From the IMG/VR virus record IMGVR_UViG_3300010391_001464, positions 1 to 64,000 of that record: DNA of 64,000 nucleotides. One strand, written 5' to 3'. Positions within the stretch are counted from its first letter, which is position 1. The number at the start of each line of letters is the position of its first letter. This DNA is from a virus. Below, one piece after another: positions 36,255 to 44,608 of the stretch. The position numbers and the translations under genes were made by a program. The notes beneath the pieces were generated by a model. The model was not told where the DNA came from, made no database searches, and saw only the letters and a list, made by a program, of their open reading frames with translations.

Positions 36255-38957
36255 ATGCCCAAATTTTTAAATTTTCATGAATTTTGTAAAGAGTTGCCAG
36301 AAATAACAAGTGTAAAAATTATAGATAAAAAAAATTTCCATTCAGAAGGTTTATTTTCTGAGCAGATCTTTGGACCATTAAATAATTATACATGTCAATG
36401 TGGTATTTATTACGGCTCATCAAAGGATGGTTATTTATGTCCTGAATGTAATGTACAAGTTGTAAATAGTGATGAGAGGAGAAGAAGATTTGCAAAAATT
36501 ATACTTCCTATTCCAGTAGTAAATCCATTATTTTATGATATGTTAGTAGATATTGGAGATGGAGATTTAAAAGATATATTAGATGAAATTATGAAAAGTG
36601 ATGTTAGTATTATGTATAAAGATAAAGATGTTTATTATGTTACGGAACAAGGAAAACAACCGGAAGGAGTAGAAACCTGGGAACGACTTGATGCAATATA
36701 TGAAGTAGTAAGTAATATCTCAAATAAATTAGCTGAGAAAGGAATCGAAGAGTGGAAAATAGTTAATAAAAATTTAGATAATCTAATAATAGATCAGATT
36801 ATCGTGTTACCACCTGACTTACGGCCAGCAGCTAAGGGAATTGAGAGAAATAATCAAGTACTTGACCAAATTAATAGGTACTATGCTCAAATCCTTCATA
36901 AGAAGGAATCTATGAAGGATACAATTATTGATATTGAAAAAGATAAGAAACTATATTATAGTTATTATAGGCAAATTCAAAAAGATGTGTCAGAACTATA
37001 TAAACATATACTTGAAAAACTTTCTAAAAAAGAAGGACTAATTAGAGGAAATATTTTAGGGAAAAGAATTGATTTTTCAGGAAGAGCAGTTATTGTTCCT
37101 GACCCAACTCTTGACTTAGATTCATGTGTATTACCTTATCTTATGTTTTTAGAATTATTTAAACTTCAAGTATCTAAACGATTAATATATAAAGGAAAGT
37201 TTAAACTTCTCAATAACGCAATTGATTTTGTTGATAAATGTATTGAATTAAAAACTACATCATTATTTAGAATATGTGAAGAAATTGCAAAAGATGAAGT
37301 ATGTATTTTAAATAGACAACCATCTTTACATCGTTTAAGCATGATAGGTTTTAATATAAAAATATCATTAGATGAAGTAATTAAAATTCATCCATTGGTA
37401 TGTCCTGGATTTAATGCTGACTTTGACGGGGATCAAATGGCAGTATATGTTCCTATTACTGAAGTCACTAAACAAGAAGTTAAAGATAAGCTTCTAATGT
37501 CAAAGAATTTAAATAATCCATCTGACAATAGTTTGAGTACTACTCCTAGCCAAGATATTATTTTAGGTCTTTATTCTTTATCTGCAAATTTATTTCCAGA
37601 TTTACTGGAAATAGTTGAATTTAAAGGAAGAAAGATTACAGAAAGTAGAAAAATTGTAAATGAATGTTTTCCAGATGATTATCCAATAGTAGATGAAGAG
37701 TTAAAAAAATTAAATATTATAAAAATTTTGAATGATATTAAAGACAGATATCCTGAATCAGTTATAAAGGAAGTATTAGATAAAACTAAATTAGTAGGTT
37801 TTAAATATTCTACATTGTTTGGTTCAACAATGGCATTAAATGAATGTTACCTTAAAGATGCTGACAAATATAAACAAATTATTTATTCTGAACAAGCAAT
37901 ATCACAACAGTTGAATAGAGTTTCTTCTAATGAAACCAAAGACTTAATGAAAAAGAACTTTAATTATGCATATACAGTTGAATCTGGAGCTAGAGGAAGT
38001 TGGGATCAAGTTAGACAAATCATTTTAACTAGAGGATTTATATCTAACTTTAAAGGACAGATACTTCCAGTTCCAATTAAACATAGTTTAATAGATGGAT
38101 TAAATCAAGAAGAATTTTTTCTATCAACATATGGTTGTAGAAAAGGACTTCTTGATGTAGCTTTAAATACTGGAATCTCAGGTTATTTATCTAGAAAATT
38201 AATATTTACTTGTTCAAATCTTCAGTTAGATGAAAACTTAAAAGATTGTGGAACTACCGATACATTAAGTATTTTTGTAAAAGATGAAAAGAAAGCAAAA
38301 ATGTTAATCGGTAGATGGTTTGTAATTAATAATAATTTAATTTTGATTACAAAGGCTAATTACGAATCTTTTGTAGGTCAAACTTTAAATTTAAGAAGTC
38401 CAATATTATGTAAAAGCCCAAAAGTATGTACTACTTGCTATGGAGATTTATATAAATCTTTACATAGTAAATTTGTAGGAGTTATATCAGCTCAGTCTTT
38501 AGGTGAATGTAATACTCAACTCGTTCTCCGCACGTTTCACACGAGTGGAGTTGCATCTGTAAAAGATAAGATAAATAATAAAGATATGATCCAACAAGAT
38601 ATTATTGGAGATTTATCTTCAGTGTCTAAAATGCTTCATAATTTTCAAGGAAAAAATTATACAGATTTAGTTAGTAAGCTTTTTGAGGTATATAATAATA
38701 GTAGAAAAATTCATCATGTTCATTTTGAAGTATTGGTTGCACAATTGATGTGGAATAATCTCCATAAGTGGAGATTATTAGAAGATAGAGATAAAAAAGA
38801 AATACAATTTTACTCAGTTCAAACTGTGCCAGCAAAAGAAAGTTGGTTGTTAGGTTTAGCATTTAGCAACCCAAAGAAAAATATCCTTAGTGGTATTCTT
38901 TATCCTGGAAACTATACTGGAGTAATGGATAAAATTCTATGTGGAGAAAAGATATAG
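36255..38957 (+). CDS. DNA-directed RNA polymerase beta'-like subunit (set 2)
   Basis: 900 residues, one chain covering both halves of beta'. An N-terminal zinc finger is present (CQCG ... CPEC, residues about 48-73), followed by ILGKRIDFSGRAVIVPDP and NRQPSLHRLSM. The catalytic NADFDGDQMAVY is at 387-398 (Asp 389, 391, 393). CKSPKVCTTCYGDL and ECNTQLVLRTFHTSG are the C-terminal Cys cluster and trigger-loop block. It is clearly distinct from the set 1 protein, which lacks the N-terminal finger. An endonuclease gene follows, then the beta gene. Confidence 0.95.
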   Translation: MPKFLNFHEFCKELPEITSVKIIDKKNFHSEGLFSEQIFGPLNNYTCQCGIYYGSSKDGYLCPECNVQVVNSDERRRRFAKIILPIPVVNPLFYDMLVDIGDGDLKDILDEIMKSDVSIMYKDKDVYYVTEQGKQPEGVETWERLDAIYEVVSNISNKLAEKGIEEWKIVNKNLDNLIIDQIIVLPPDLRPAAKGIERNNQVLDQINRYYAQILHKKESMKDTIIDIEKDKKLYYSYYRQIQKDVSELYKHILEKLSKKEGLIRGNILGKRIDFSGRAVIVPDPTLDLDSCVLPYLMFLELFKLQVSKRLIYKGKFKLLNNAIDFVDKCIELKTTSLFRICEEIAKDEVCILNRQPSLHRLSMIGFNIKISLDEVIKIHPLVCPGFNADFDGDQMAVYVPITEVTKQEVKDKLLMSKNLNNPSDNSLSTTPSQDIILGLYSLSANLFPDLLEIVEFKGRKITESRKIVNECFPDDYPIVDEELKKLNIIKILNDIKDRYPESVIKEVLDKTKLVGFKYSTLFGSTMALNECYLKDADKYKQIIYSEQAISQQLNRVSSNETKDLMKKNFNYAYTVESGARGSWDQVRQIILTRGFISNFKGQILPVPIKHSLIDGLNQEEFFLSTYGCRKGLLDVALNTGISGYLSRKLIFTCSNLQLDENLKDCGTTDTLSIFVKDEKKAKMLIGRWFVINNNLILITKANYESFVGQTLNLRSPILCKSPKVCTTCYGDLYKSLHSKFVGVISAQSLGECNTQLVLRTFHTSGVASVKDKINNKDMIQQDIIGDLSSVSKMLHNFQGKNYTDLVSKLFEVYNNSRKIHHVHFEVLVAQLMWNNLHKWRLLEDRDKKEIQFYSVQTVPAKESWLLGLAFSNPKKNILSGILYPGNYTGVMDKILCGEKI

Positions 38958-38958
38958 G

Positions 38959-39972
38959 ATGTACTTTTGCGATTATGGTTGTGGTAATGAAGCAATAATT
39001 ACGTTCAAAAATGGAAAAAAGTGTTGCCAAGAAAAATATTCAAAATGTCCCGGGTTACGAAAAAAATATAGTAACCCGGGATCTAAAAATCCAAGATTTG
39101 GTAAGCATTGGTCTGAGGAATGGAAAAAAAATCATTCTGAAAAATTAGTAGGAAGAAAGATTAAAAGAACTTTTATTCCTATAAAATTAGAAGAAGACAA
39201 AAATATCTTATGTGATTTTTGTAATAAAAGACTAGCTAAGTATAAATTAAATAATGGAAAAAATTGTTGTGAAGAACATCAAAGTAAATGTCCAGAAATA
39301 AGAGTTAAAATAGGAAAAAAAATAAAAGGAAAAATGGTTGGTATAAATCATCCATTTTTTGGAAAAACTCACACAGATGAAGTTAAACAATTACAATCTA
39401 TTAGAGTAAAAGGAAATAAATATAATTTAAATACATTAAATAAGATAAATAAAAAGTATCCATTTTTTTCAGAGATTGAAAATACAAAAGAGATAAATGG
39501 AAGTTTAATAGTAAAATGTAAACATTGTAAAAAATGGTTTGAACCTACAAGATCTCAGTTATATGAAAGAATTTATGCTATAAAAAATAAAGGGACTATT
39601 CATGATACAGGAAATTCATATTTTTACTGTTCTTCTGAATGTAAACTAGAGTGTGTATATTATTACAGAAAAAAAGATCCTGACATTCTAAGAGAATATG
39701 AAAGATATAAACAAAATGTATTAAAATATACTAATAGAAATATAAAATTTAACTTTGATAAAATCGAAAATTCAAGTAAAAAAATAAATGGAGATAACTT
39801 AGAACTGGATCATAAATTTTCAATATATTCAGGTTTTATAAATAATATTGATCCAAAAATAATTGGTCATTGGAAAAATTTAAAATATATAAAAAAAGTA
39901 GAAAATAGAAAGAAAAGAGAATCTTGTTCTATAACTATTGAAGAAGTTCTTTCATATTCACAGGAGGTTTAA
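38959..39972 (+). CDS. HNH homing endonuclease between RNA polymerase genes
   Basis: About 337 residues from ATG 38959 (GTG 38941 is an alternative). It has two similar N-terminal Cys modules (CDYGCGNEAIITFKNGKKCC and CDFCNKR...NGKNCCEEH), two NUMOD3-like NNP/NHP-x-FGK units (KNPRFGKHWSEE, NHPFFGKTHTDE), a CKHCKKWF zinc pair, and a C-terminal HNH-type LELDHKFSIYSG ... HWKNLK ... ENRKK. It sits between the beta' and beta genes and its 3' end contains the ribosome binding site of beta. A GC-rich hairpin (CCCGGGTTAC / GTAACCCGGG, 39048-39079) lies inside the gene. Confidence 0.85.
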   Translation: MYFCDYGCGNEAIITFKNGKKCCQEKYSKCPGLRKKYSNPGSKNPRFGKHWSEEWKKNHSEKLVGRKIKRTFIPIKLEEDKNILCDFCNKRLAKYKLNNGKNCCEEHQSKCPEIRVKIGKKIKGKMVGINHPFFGKTHTDEVKQLQSIRVKGNKYNLNTLNKINKKYPFFSEIENTKEINGSLIVKCKHCKKWFEPTRSQLYERIYAIKNKGTIHDTGNSYFYCSSECKLECVYYYRKKDPDILREYERYKQNVLKYTNRNIKFNFDKIENSSKKINGDNLELDHKFSIYSGFINNIDPKIIGHWKNLKYIKKVENRKKRESCSITIEEVLSYSQEV

Positions 39973-39976
39973 AATA

Positions 39977-42900
39977 TTGAATATTATTAATCCTAATTTT
40001 AAAGTTAATGAAGATAAAAATATTTTTAATATTAGACAAAAGGAATTTGATAACTTAGAACCTTTAATAAGACAAACTATTTCTCCAGTAGAGGAACTTG
40101 GTTTTACTGTTAAAGAATTTGGAATCAGAGAAAGTAGATATACTGCAGGAGATCTAAGTAAAACTTTAAAACAAAATATAGTTATTAAACTTGAGAAAAA
40201 TAGTACTGATATAGATATAACTTTAGCAATGCCAACATTGGTTGATAAAAATTATATAGTTATAGGTGGAAGAAAAAAAATTCCTCAATTTCAATTATTT
40301 GATGTTCCAGTTATAACAAGAGGAAAAAGTACTAAAATAAGAACGAATGTTGCTACAATTATAGTAGAAGAGGAAAAAAATCCACCATTTATTAGCGTAA
40401 CTGTATTAAGTAAAAAAGTTCCACTTTCTCTTATTATTTTTGCTAAATATTCTAAACAAGAAATTATTGATAGATTTAAATTAGTGGACCTTGATGAGGA
40501 GTCATTAAAAAGAGATAATTATTATGAAAAATTATTATATGATTTAAAGAAAACATATATTGAAGCAATAAATTCTGAAATGACTCAAGATGATTTTATT
40601 AAAGCTCTCGGTGAGTACTACTCAAAATATAATGCTAAAGTAAAAGGTGAAGATGTCATATATGCTTTAGATATTATGTTAAAAGTAGATATTATGACCG
40701 CTAGATTTTTTAAATCTAAAAATATCATAGATGAAATAATTGAAGTAATAAAATTAGGTGAGATTGATGATCTAGATTATAGAAATAAAAGAATTAGATG
40801 TTTTGAGTATATAGTATTAGCAAAAGTTTCAAAAATTATATTCGACCTTTGTACATCAAATAGATCGCTAAAACAACCAAAATTTAATGTAAATTCTACT
40901 CAAATTTTAACTGAATGTAACGTGTCTGATATAGTTCAGTTTGATTTTTCTATTAATCCTATAGAGGAATTAACTAAACTATCTAGAGTAAGTTTAGTAG
41001 GCCCAGGTGGTTTTGATAAACAAAATATTCCGGAGCATCTAAGGGATGTAGCTCCTACAATGTTTGGAAGAATATGTCCAGTTGATACTCCAGATAGAGA
41101 AAATTGTGGAGTTCAGCATAATTTATTACCAAATGTTGATTTAGACGAAAATCTTAAATTTACAGATAAAATCCTAGATAAACAACCAATATCTATTCCA
41201 GTAGCAATGGTTCCATTCCTAGAACATGATGATCAAACCAGACTTCAAATGTCTTCTTCACAAATGAGACAGGCAATTATGTTAAAGGATTTTGACCAAG
41301 CATTAGTACAATCTGGAATAGAAGGAATATATACTGATCAAACTCAGTTTTTAAAACGTGCTAAAAAAGATGGAGAAATATTATATGTAGATAATAAATA
41401 TATAATAGTTGTTTATGATGATAAAGAAGTTGAAATATTTGATATATCATATAGAAAAATTTATGTAGGAAATATGGACATATTCAAAGTCTATATAAAA
41501 CAAGGAGACAAAGTAAAGCGAGGTGATATATTAGCTGAAAGTAATTATTGCCATGATGGAAGGATACAATTTGGAAAGAATTTATTAACAGGTGTAATGA
41601 TTCATTATGGTTATAATTATGAAGACGGTATAGTAATATCAGATAGATTAGTAAAGGATGGAATTCTTACTTCTCCTCATTTTGTAGATTTATCATTTAA
41701 TATCCCAACTAATAAGGTTTTATTAACTCTTGATTCTAAGAAGTATAAACCCTTGCCAGAAATAGGCGAAGAGATAAAAAATGGTAATCCCTACGCAATA
41801 ATAAAAGAAATGCCAACAGATAACATGGTTGATTATTATACTGTGTTCGAAGAATCAAATCCATTATTAACTAAAAATGACACGATTGTAACTGAAGCAA
41901 ACATATTTATTAATGAATGGAATGAGAATATTCCAGAATTTAATCATTGGGTTAAAGATGTAATTAAAAAGCAAAATAGAGAAGAAGAACAATTTCAAGG
42001 AATTCTTAATGAATATTTACCGAAAGACTCAGCTACTAAATTTATAAAAGATAATGATTTAGATAAATTTTCATCAGTTGGTAAATATAAAATAAAGAAT
42101 GAAAAAATAAATGGTATTCATGTAGAAATGTATGGAATATTCTTTAGGCCTATAAAGGTCGGAGATAAAATTGGAAATAGACATGGTAATAAAGGTATAA
42201 TTTCAAATATAGTACCACATGATAAAATGCCAAAGTTAGAGGATGGTAGACATCTTGATATTTGTATAAATCCACTTGGTATTATATCTAGAATGAATAT
42301 TGGTCAATTATTTGAATTACATTTAACAATGTCTATTAATGATTTAAAGAAAAATCTTTTAGTAATGTTGAACAGTAGTTCAAATACTAAACAGATTGAT
42401 ATGAAAAAATATTTAATAGAATATATTAAGATTTTAGATAATACTGTTGGTAATTGGTATTCTTGTCAGTTCATATCTCAAATTCCAAAAGTTATAGATG
42501 AAAACTTTATAAATAATTTATTTATAGTTCAACCACCGTTTGAATCAACTCCAATACAAAAGATTGAAGAGGCATTAAAATTTACAGGTACTAATTTTAC
42601 TTATAATTTACATGATCCTATTTCTAATCATAATTTCTTAAATAAAATAGCAGTAGGTTATATGTATTTCTTCAGAATGGTACATATAGCTGAAAACAGA
42701 CTAGCGGCTAGAGGTATTGCATCTTACGCTAGAAGAACTCTTCAACCATTAGCAGGAAGAAAAAACCGTGGTGGACAAAGATGTGGAGAAATGGAAACTG
42801 CATGTTTAATTGCGCATGATGCCCCACATAATTTATATGAATTTCAGACTACTAAATCTGACTGTATAGATTTAAAAAATAAATATATTCGAGAACAAAT

Positions 42901-43006
42901 AGAAACAGATTTAGTTAAAGAAGAAAAAGAGATTGATTCTGTATCAGAGTCAGTTAAATTACTGAATGCATACCTCACTGTAATAGGTGTAGATCGTAAA
43001 AACTAA
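39977..43006 (+). CDS. DNA-directed RNA polymerase beta-like subunit (set 2)
   Basis: 1009 residues in one uninterrupted chain from TTG 39977, nine bases after AGGAGG at 39962; earlier in-frame codons overlap the endonuclease gene. Conserved blocks are GRICPVDTPDRENCGVQHNL, YGYNYEDGIVISDR, GDKIGNRHGNKGIIS, NPLGIISRMNIGQLFE and GRKNRGGQRCGEMETACL. With the 36255 product it forms a complete second polymerase core. Comparison with set 1 shows that the set 1 beta was split within a conserved region. Confidence 0.95.
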   Translation: MNIINPNFKVNEDKNIFNIRQKEFDNLEPLIRQTISPVEELGFTVKEFGIRESRYTAGDLSKTLKQNIVIKLEKNSTDIDITLAMPTLVDKNYIVIGGRKKIPQFQLFDVPVITRGKSTKIRTNVATIIVEEEKNPPFISVTVLSKKVPLSLIIFAKYSKQEIIDRFKLVDLDEESLKRDNYYEKLLYDLKKTYIEAINSEMTQDDFIKALGEYYSKYNAKVKGEDVIYALDIMLKVDIMTARFFKSKNIIDEIIEVIKLGEIDDLDYRNKRIRCFEYIVLAKVSKIIFDLCTSNRSLKQPKFNVNSTQILTECNVSDIVQFDFSINPIEELTKLSRVSLVGPGGFDKQNIPEHLRDVAPTMFGRICPVDTPDRENCGVQHNLLPNVDLDENLKFTDKILDKQPISIPVAMVPFLEHDDQTRLQMSSSQMRQAIMLKDFDQALVQSGIEGIYTDQTQFLKRAKKDGEILYVDNKYIIVVYDDKEVEIFDISYRKIYVGNMDIFKVYIKQGDKVKRGDILAESNYCHDGRIQFGKNLLTGVMIHYGYNYEDGIVISDRLVKDGILTSPHFVDLSFNIPTNKVLLTLDSKKYKPLPEIGEEIKNGNPYAIIKEMPTDNMVDYYTVFEESNPLLTKNDTIVTEANIFINEWNENIPEFNHWVKDVIKKQNREEEQFQGILNEYLPKDSATKFIKDNDLDKFSSVGKYKIKNEKINGIHVEMYGIFFRPIKVGDKIGNRHGNKGIISNIVPHDKMPKLEDGRHLDICINPLGIISRMNIGQLFELHLTMSINDLKKNLLVMLNSSSNTKQIDMKKYLIEYIKILDNTVGNWYSCQFISQIPKVIDENFINNLFIVQPPFESTPIQKIEEALKFTGTNFTYNLHDPISNHNFLNKIAVGYMYFFRMVHIAENRLAARGIASYARRTLQPLAGRKNRGGQRCGEMETACLIAHDAPHNLYEFQTTKSDCIDLKNKYIREQIETDLVKEEKEIDSVSESVKLLNAYLTVIGVDRKN

Positions 43007-43015
43007 CTAAAAGAA

Positions 43016-43035
43016 GGGATATATTTATATATCCC
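43016..43035 (+). other. Short AT hairpin before 43051 gene
   Basis: Inverted repeat GGGATATAT / ATATATCCC, closely similar to the hairpin at 12007-12026. It has no T tract and lies just ahead of the AAGGGAG ribosome binding site. Confidence 0.4.
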
Positions 43036-43050
43036 ATAAGGGAGAAACAA

Positions 43051-43347
43051 ATGACTACTGTAACAATCGTAACATTAACTATCGAACAAGTAAAAGCTTA
43101 TTTTGAAGGAAAGGGTCTAAATGTTGAAGATCCTGGAACCACTAATCTAACTTATAACAAGATGTTAGTTATAGAAAAAGATGCTGAAGCAACATATGGC
43201 AAAGAATTTTCAAAGTTCGTACGTAGTATCTGGGACAAAACCACAAAAGAGTCAGCAACAGGAAAGCGTAAATTTTGGAATTACTTTCCAAAGTACAAGT
43301 CATGGAATGATTTGACAACTGCCTATACTGCCTCTATAAAGAAGTAA
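43051..43347 (+). CDS. Unknown 98-aa basic protein, probably abundant
   Basis: MTTVTIVTLTIEQVKAYFEG..., helical, basic and Trp/Tyr-rich in the C-terminal half (KRKFWNYFPKYKSWNDL). The codons (AAG, GGT, ATC) are less AT-biased than those of the neighbours. It is followed by a structured 3' region and a strong terminator. It could be a small DNA-binding or host-interaction protein; no family recognised. Confidence 0.7.
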   Translation: MTTVTIVTLTIEQVKAYFEGKGLNVEDPGTTNLTYNKMLVIEKDAEATYGKEFSKFVRSIWDKTTKESATGKRKFWNYFPKYKSWNDLTTAYTASIKK

Positions 43348-43349
43348 GC

Positions 43350-43490
43350 TTAGATAAAAGTGGAGTTGGTTAACCCTGCCATATAATAGGGAGTGGTAAA
43401 CACTTTTTCTAAACTACAGTTGGTGGAAACTTTAAAAGCCATATAGGATTTTTTAAATTGGTAGGGACCATGGTTGGAGGGGACTCTATA
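43350..43490 (+). ncRNA. Candidate structured RNA or 3' UTR
   Basis: The 140 noncoding bases after the 43051 gene begin with a long hairpin (TTAGATAAAAGTG, 43350-43362, with CACTTTTTCTAA, 43401-43412). This encloses a CCCT / AGGG stem, and repeated G-rich segments (GTTGGTGG, TTGGTAGGGACC, GGTTGGAGGGG) follow. The region ends at a terminator. No known RNA family could be named. Confidence 0.45.
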
Positions 43491-43519
43491 AAATCTATTC
43501 ATTAGAATAGATTTTTTTT
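43491..43519 (+). terminator. Rho-independent terminator
   Basis: Perfect 10-bp stem AAATCTATTC / GAATAGATTT with an ATTA tetraloop, running into a run of T. Confidence 0.92.
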
Positions 43520-43582
43520 AGTCAAAAAAAGTTTTAAAAAAATATCTAGTACACGTTTTTAATTTTAATTGAAACAAATTCC

Positions 43583-43704
43583 TATATATATTAATTTCTA
43601 AGGAGGAAGTTTATTATGACCAAACACTAGCTTATTCGTCCGCCGTAAAGTAATCTCTTTTATGTAGTATTATTAATTAAAAAACTAAAAAGGAGATTAC
43701 TAAA
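43583..43704 (+). promoter_or_regulatory. Leader with ribosome-binding-site-sequestering hairpin for the 43705 gene
   Basis: TATATATATTAATT at 43583-43596 repeats the element at 9080 and may be promoter-related. A very strong AAGGAGG (43600-43606) serves a short leader frame at 43616. A 13-bp hairpin then pairs AGTAATCTCTTTT (43649-43661) with AAAGGAGATTACT (43689-43701), burying the AAGGAG site of the 43705 gene. The left arm begins at the base after the stop codon of the read-through leader frame. Confidence 0.65.
43616..43648 (+). CDS. Leader peptide with in-frame amber codon
   Basis: ATG 43616, nine bases after AAGGAGG, reads MTKH then TAG (43628-43630). Decoding the TAG continues LIRPP and stops at TAA 43646-43648. 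The Pro-Pro-stop end is a known kind of ribosome-pausing context. A ribosome held there would cover the left arm of the downstream hairpin. Translation of the four-residue form is likely from the strong site. Read-through is a hypothesis, supported by the CUA-anticodon tRNA at 44503. Confidence 0.5.
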
Positions 43705-44118
43705 ATGAATACGATTCAAAACACACCAAAAGAACTATTCAAATCAAAAGAACAATATCTACAGTTCATTCAAGCATGGAAAAAAGCATATAAAGAAAAT
43801 AAACAATCTTTAACTTTAAAGCAACATATGTTGTACGCAATGTTCAGAAATAAAGATTGGAGAAAATGTTGTACTCCATGTACTAATAAAAATAAAATTA
43901 ATAATGGTCAAAAACCAAATCAAACCACATTTACTGCATTTTTTGAATTAAGAAGAAATTATAGAAGTTTATGTGTTTTTGGTGAAAATGTTACGAATGA
44001 AATGTACGATAATTTAATTTCAAAATATCTTCCTGACCCAAAAGAGTTTAATTTAGGCGATTCAATTCCAAATTCCCCATATAAGGTTATAAATGAAACT
44101 GTTTGTTCTGGTTCGTAA
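43705..44118 (+). CDS. Unknown 137-aa protein under leader control
   Basis: MNTIQNTPKELFKSKEQYLQFIQ..., a basic helical N terminus, then KDWRKCCTPCTNKNKI (three Cys in CC-x2-C) and an aromatic/basic middle. No family recognised. Its ribosome binding site is buried in a hairpin behind an amber-containing leader peptide, so its expression is probably conditional. The peptidyl-tRNA-hydrolase-like gene overlaps its 3' end by 26 bases. Confidence 0.7.
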   Translation: MNTIQNTPKELFKSKEQYLQFIQAWKKAYKENKQSLTLKQHMLYAMFRNKDWRKCCTPCTNKNKINNGQKPNQTTFTAFFELRRNYRSLCVFGENVTNEMYDNLISKYLPDPKEFNLGDSIPNSPYKVINETVCSGS

Positions 44119-44389
44119 GGACCTTAGTAAAAATCAACAAGCAGTTCAAGCTGGACATGTAGTAGCTCAATATCTATTACATGTCCAGAATCATTCATGG
44201 ACTAACGGAACATTAATCTATCTCGGAGTTGATAATAAAGAAGAGCTAGAGATATGGGGAGATAAATTAGACATGCAAGGATTAAACTGGGTTGGATTTA
44301 AAGAACCTGATTTGAATAATGAAATGACTGCATTAAGTATTGCTTCAGATGAAAATCCTTTCAAAAGATTAAAACTAATGGAATTATAA
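44093..44389 (+). CDS. Peptidyl-tRNA hydrolase 2 (PTH2)-like protein
   Basis: 98 residues. KLFVLVRKDLSKNQQAVQAGHVVAQYLL matches the N-terminal block of PTH2 (V-x-R-x-DL...K...AAQ-x-GHA), and GLNWVGFKEPDLNNEMTALSI the later strand pair (F-x-DP-x2-TA). PTH2 enzymes release peptides from tRNAs after drop-off. This fits a locus with a minigene-like leader and an unusual tRNA. It lacks an obvious ribosome binding site and is probably translated by coupling to the 43705 gene. Confidence 0.65.
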   Translation: MKLFVLVRKDLSKNQQAVQAGHVVAQYLLHVQNHSWTNGTLIYLGVDNKEELEIWGDKLDMQGLNWVGFKEPDLNNEMTALSIASDENPFKRLKLMEL

Positions 44390-44487
44390 ACATGGGATTG
44401 ATGTAATAACCAAGACAGTACGAAGAGGATAGACATATAACACACCATCATTCTCTTAACGACAATCGGGTAAATCAGTCCCATGTT
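44389..44487 (+). ncRNA. Candidate structured RNA A (14-bp closing stem)
   Basis: AACATGGGATTGAT (44389-44402) pairs with ATCAGTCCCATGTT (44474-44487) in a 14-bp stem with one wobble, enclosing about 70 bases that include an AAGAG / CTCTT helix. It lies between the PTH2-like gene, whose TAA it touches, and the amber-anticodon tRNA. The size and layout resemble the elements at 48994 and 51535. Confidence 0.5.
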
Positions 44488-44502
44488 ATTAAAAAAGTAA
44501 AC

Positions 44503-44574
44503 ACCTCATTAGCTCAGCGGTAGAGCGATGGTCCCTAAAACCAAATGTCACGGGTTCAAATCCTGTATGAGGTA
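44503..44574 (+). tRNA. Putative suppressor tRNA, anticodon CUA (amber)
   Basis: Cloverleaf by eye: acceptor ACCTCAT / ATGAGGT (7 bp), D stem GCTC / GAGC, anticodon stem TGGT / ACCA (fifth pair A-A mismatched), 7-base loop CCCTAAA with CTA at positions 34-36, 5-base variable loop, T stem ACGGG / CCTGT with TTCAAAT loop. A37 and A38 follow the anticodon as expected for a UNN-reading tRNA. Oddities: C instead of the near-universal U at position 33, and no encoded CCA end, unlike the other three tRNAs here. A CCA-adding enzyme is encoded at 54510. Confidence 0.7.
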
Positions 44575-44608
44575 TTTAATATTAACCACTAACCAATAAG
44601 GACAAAAC

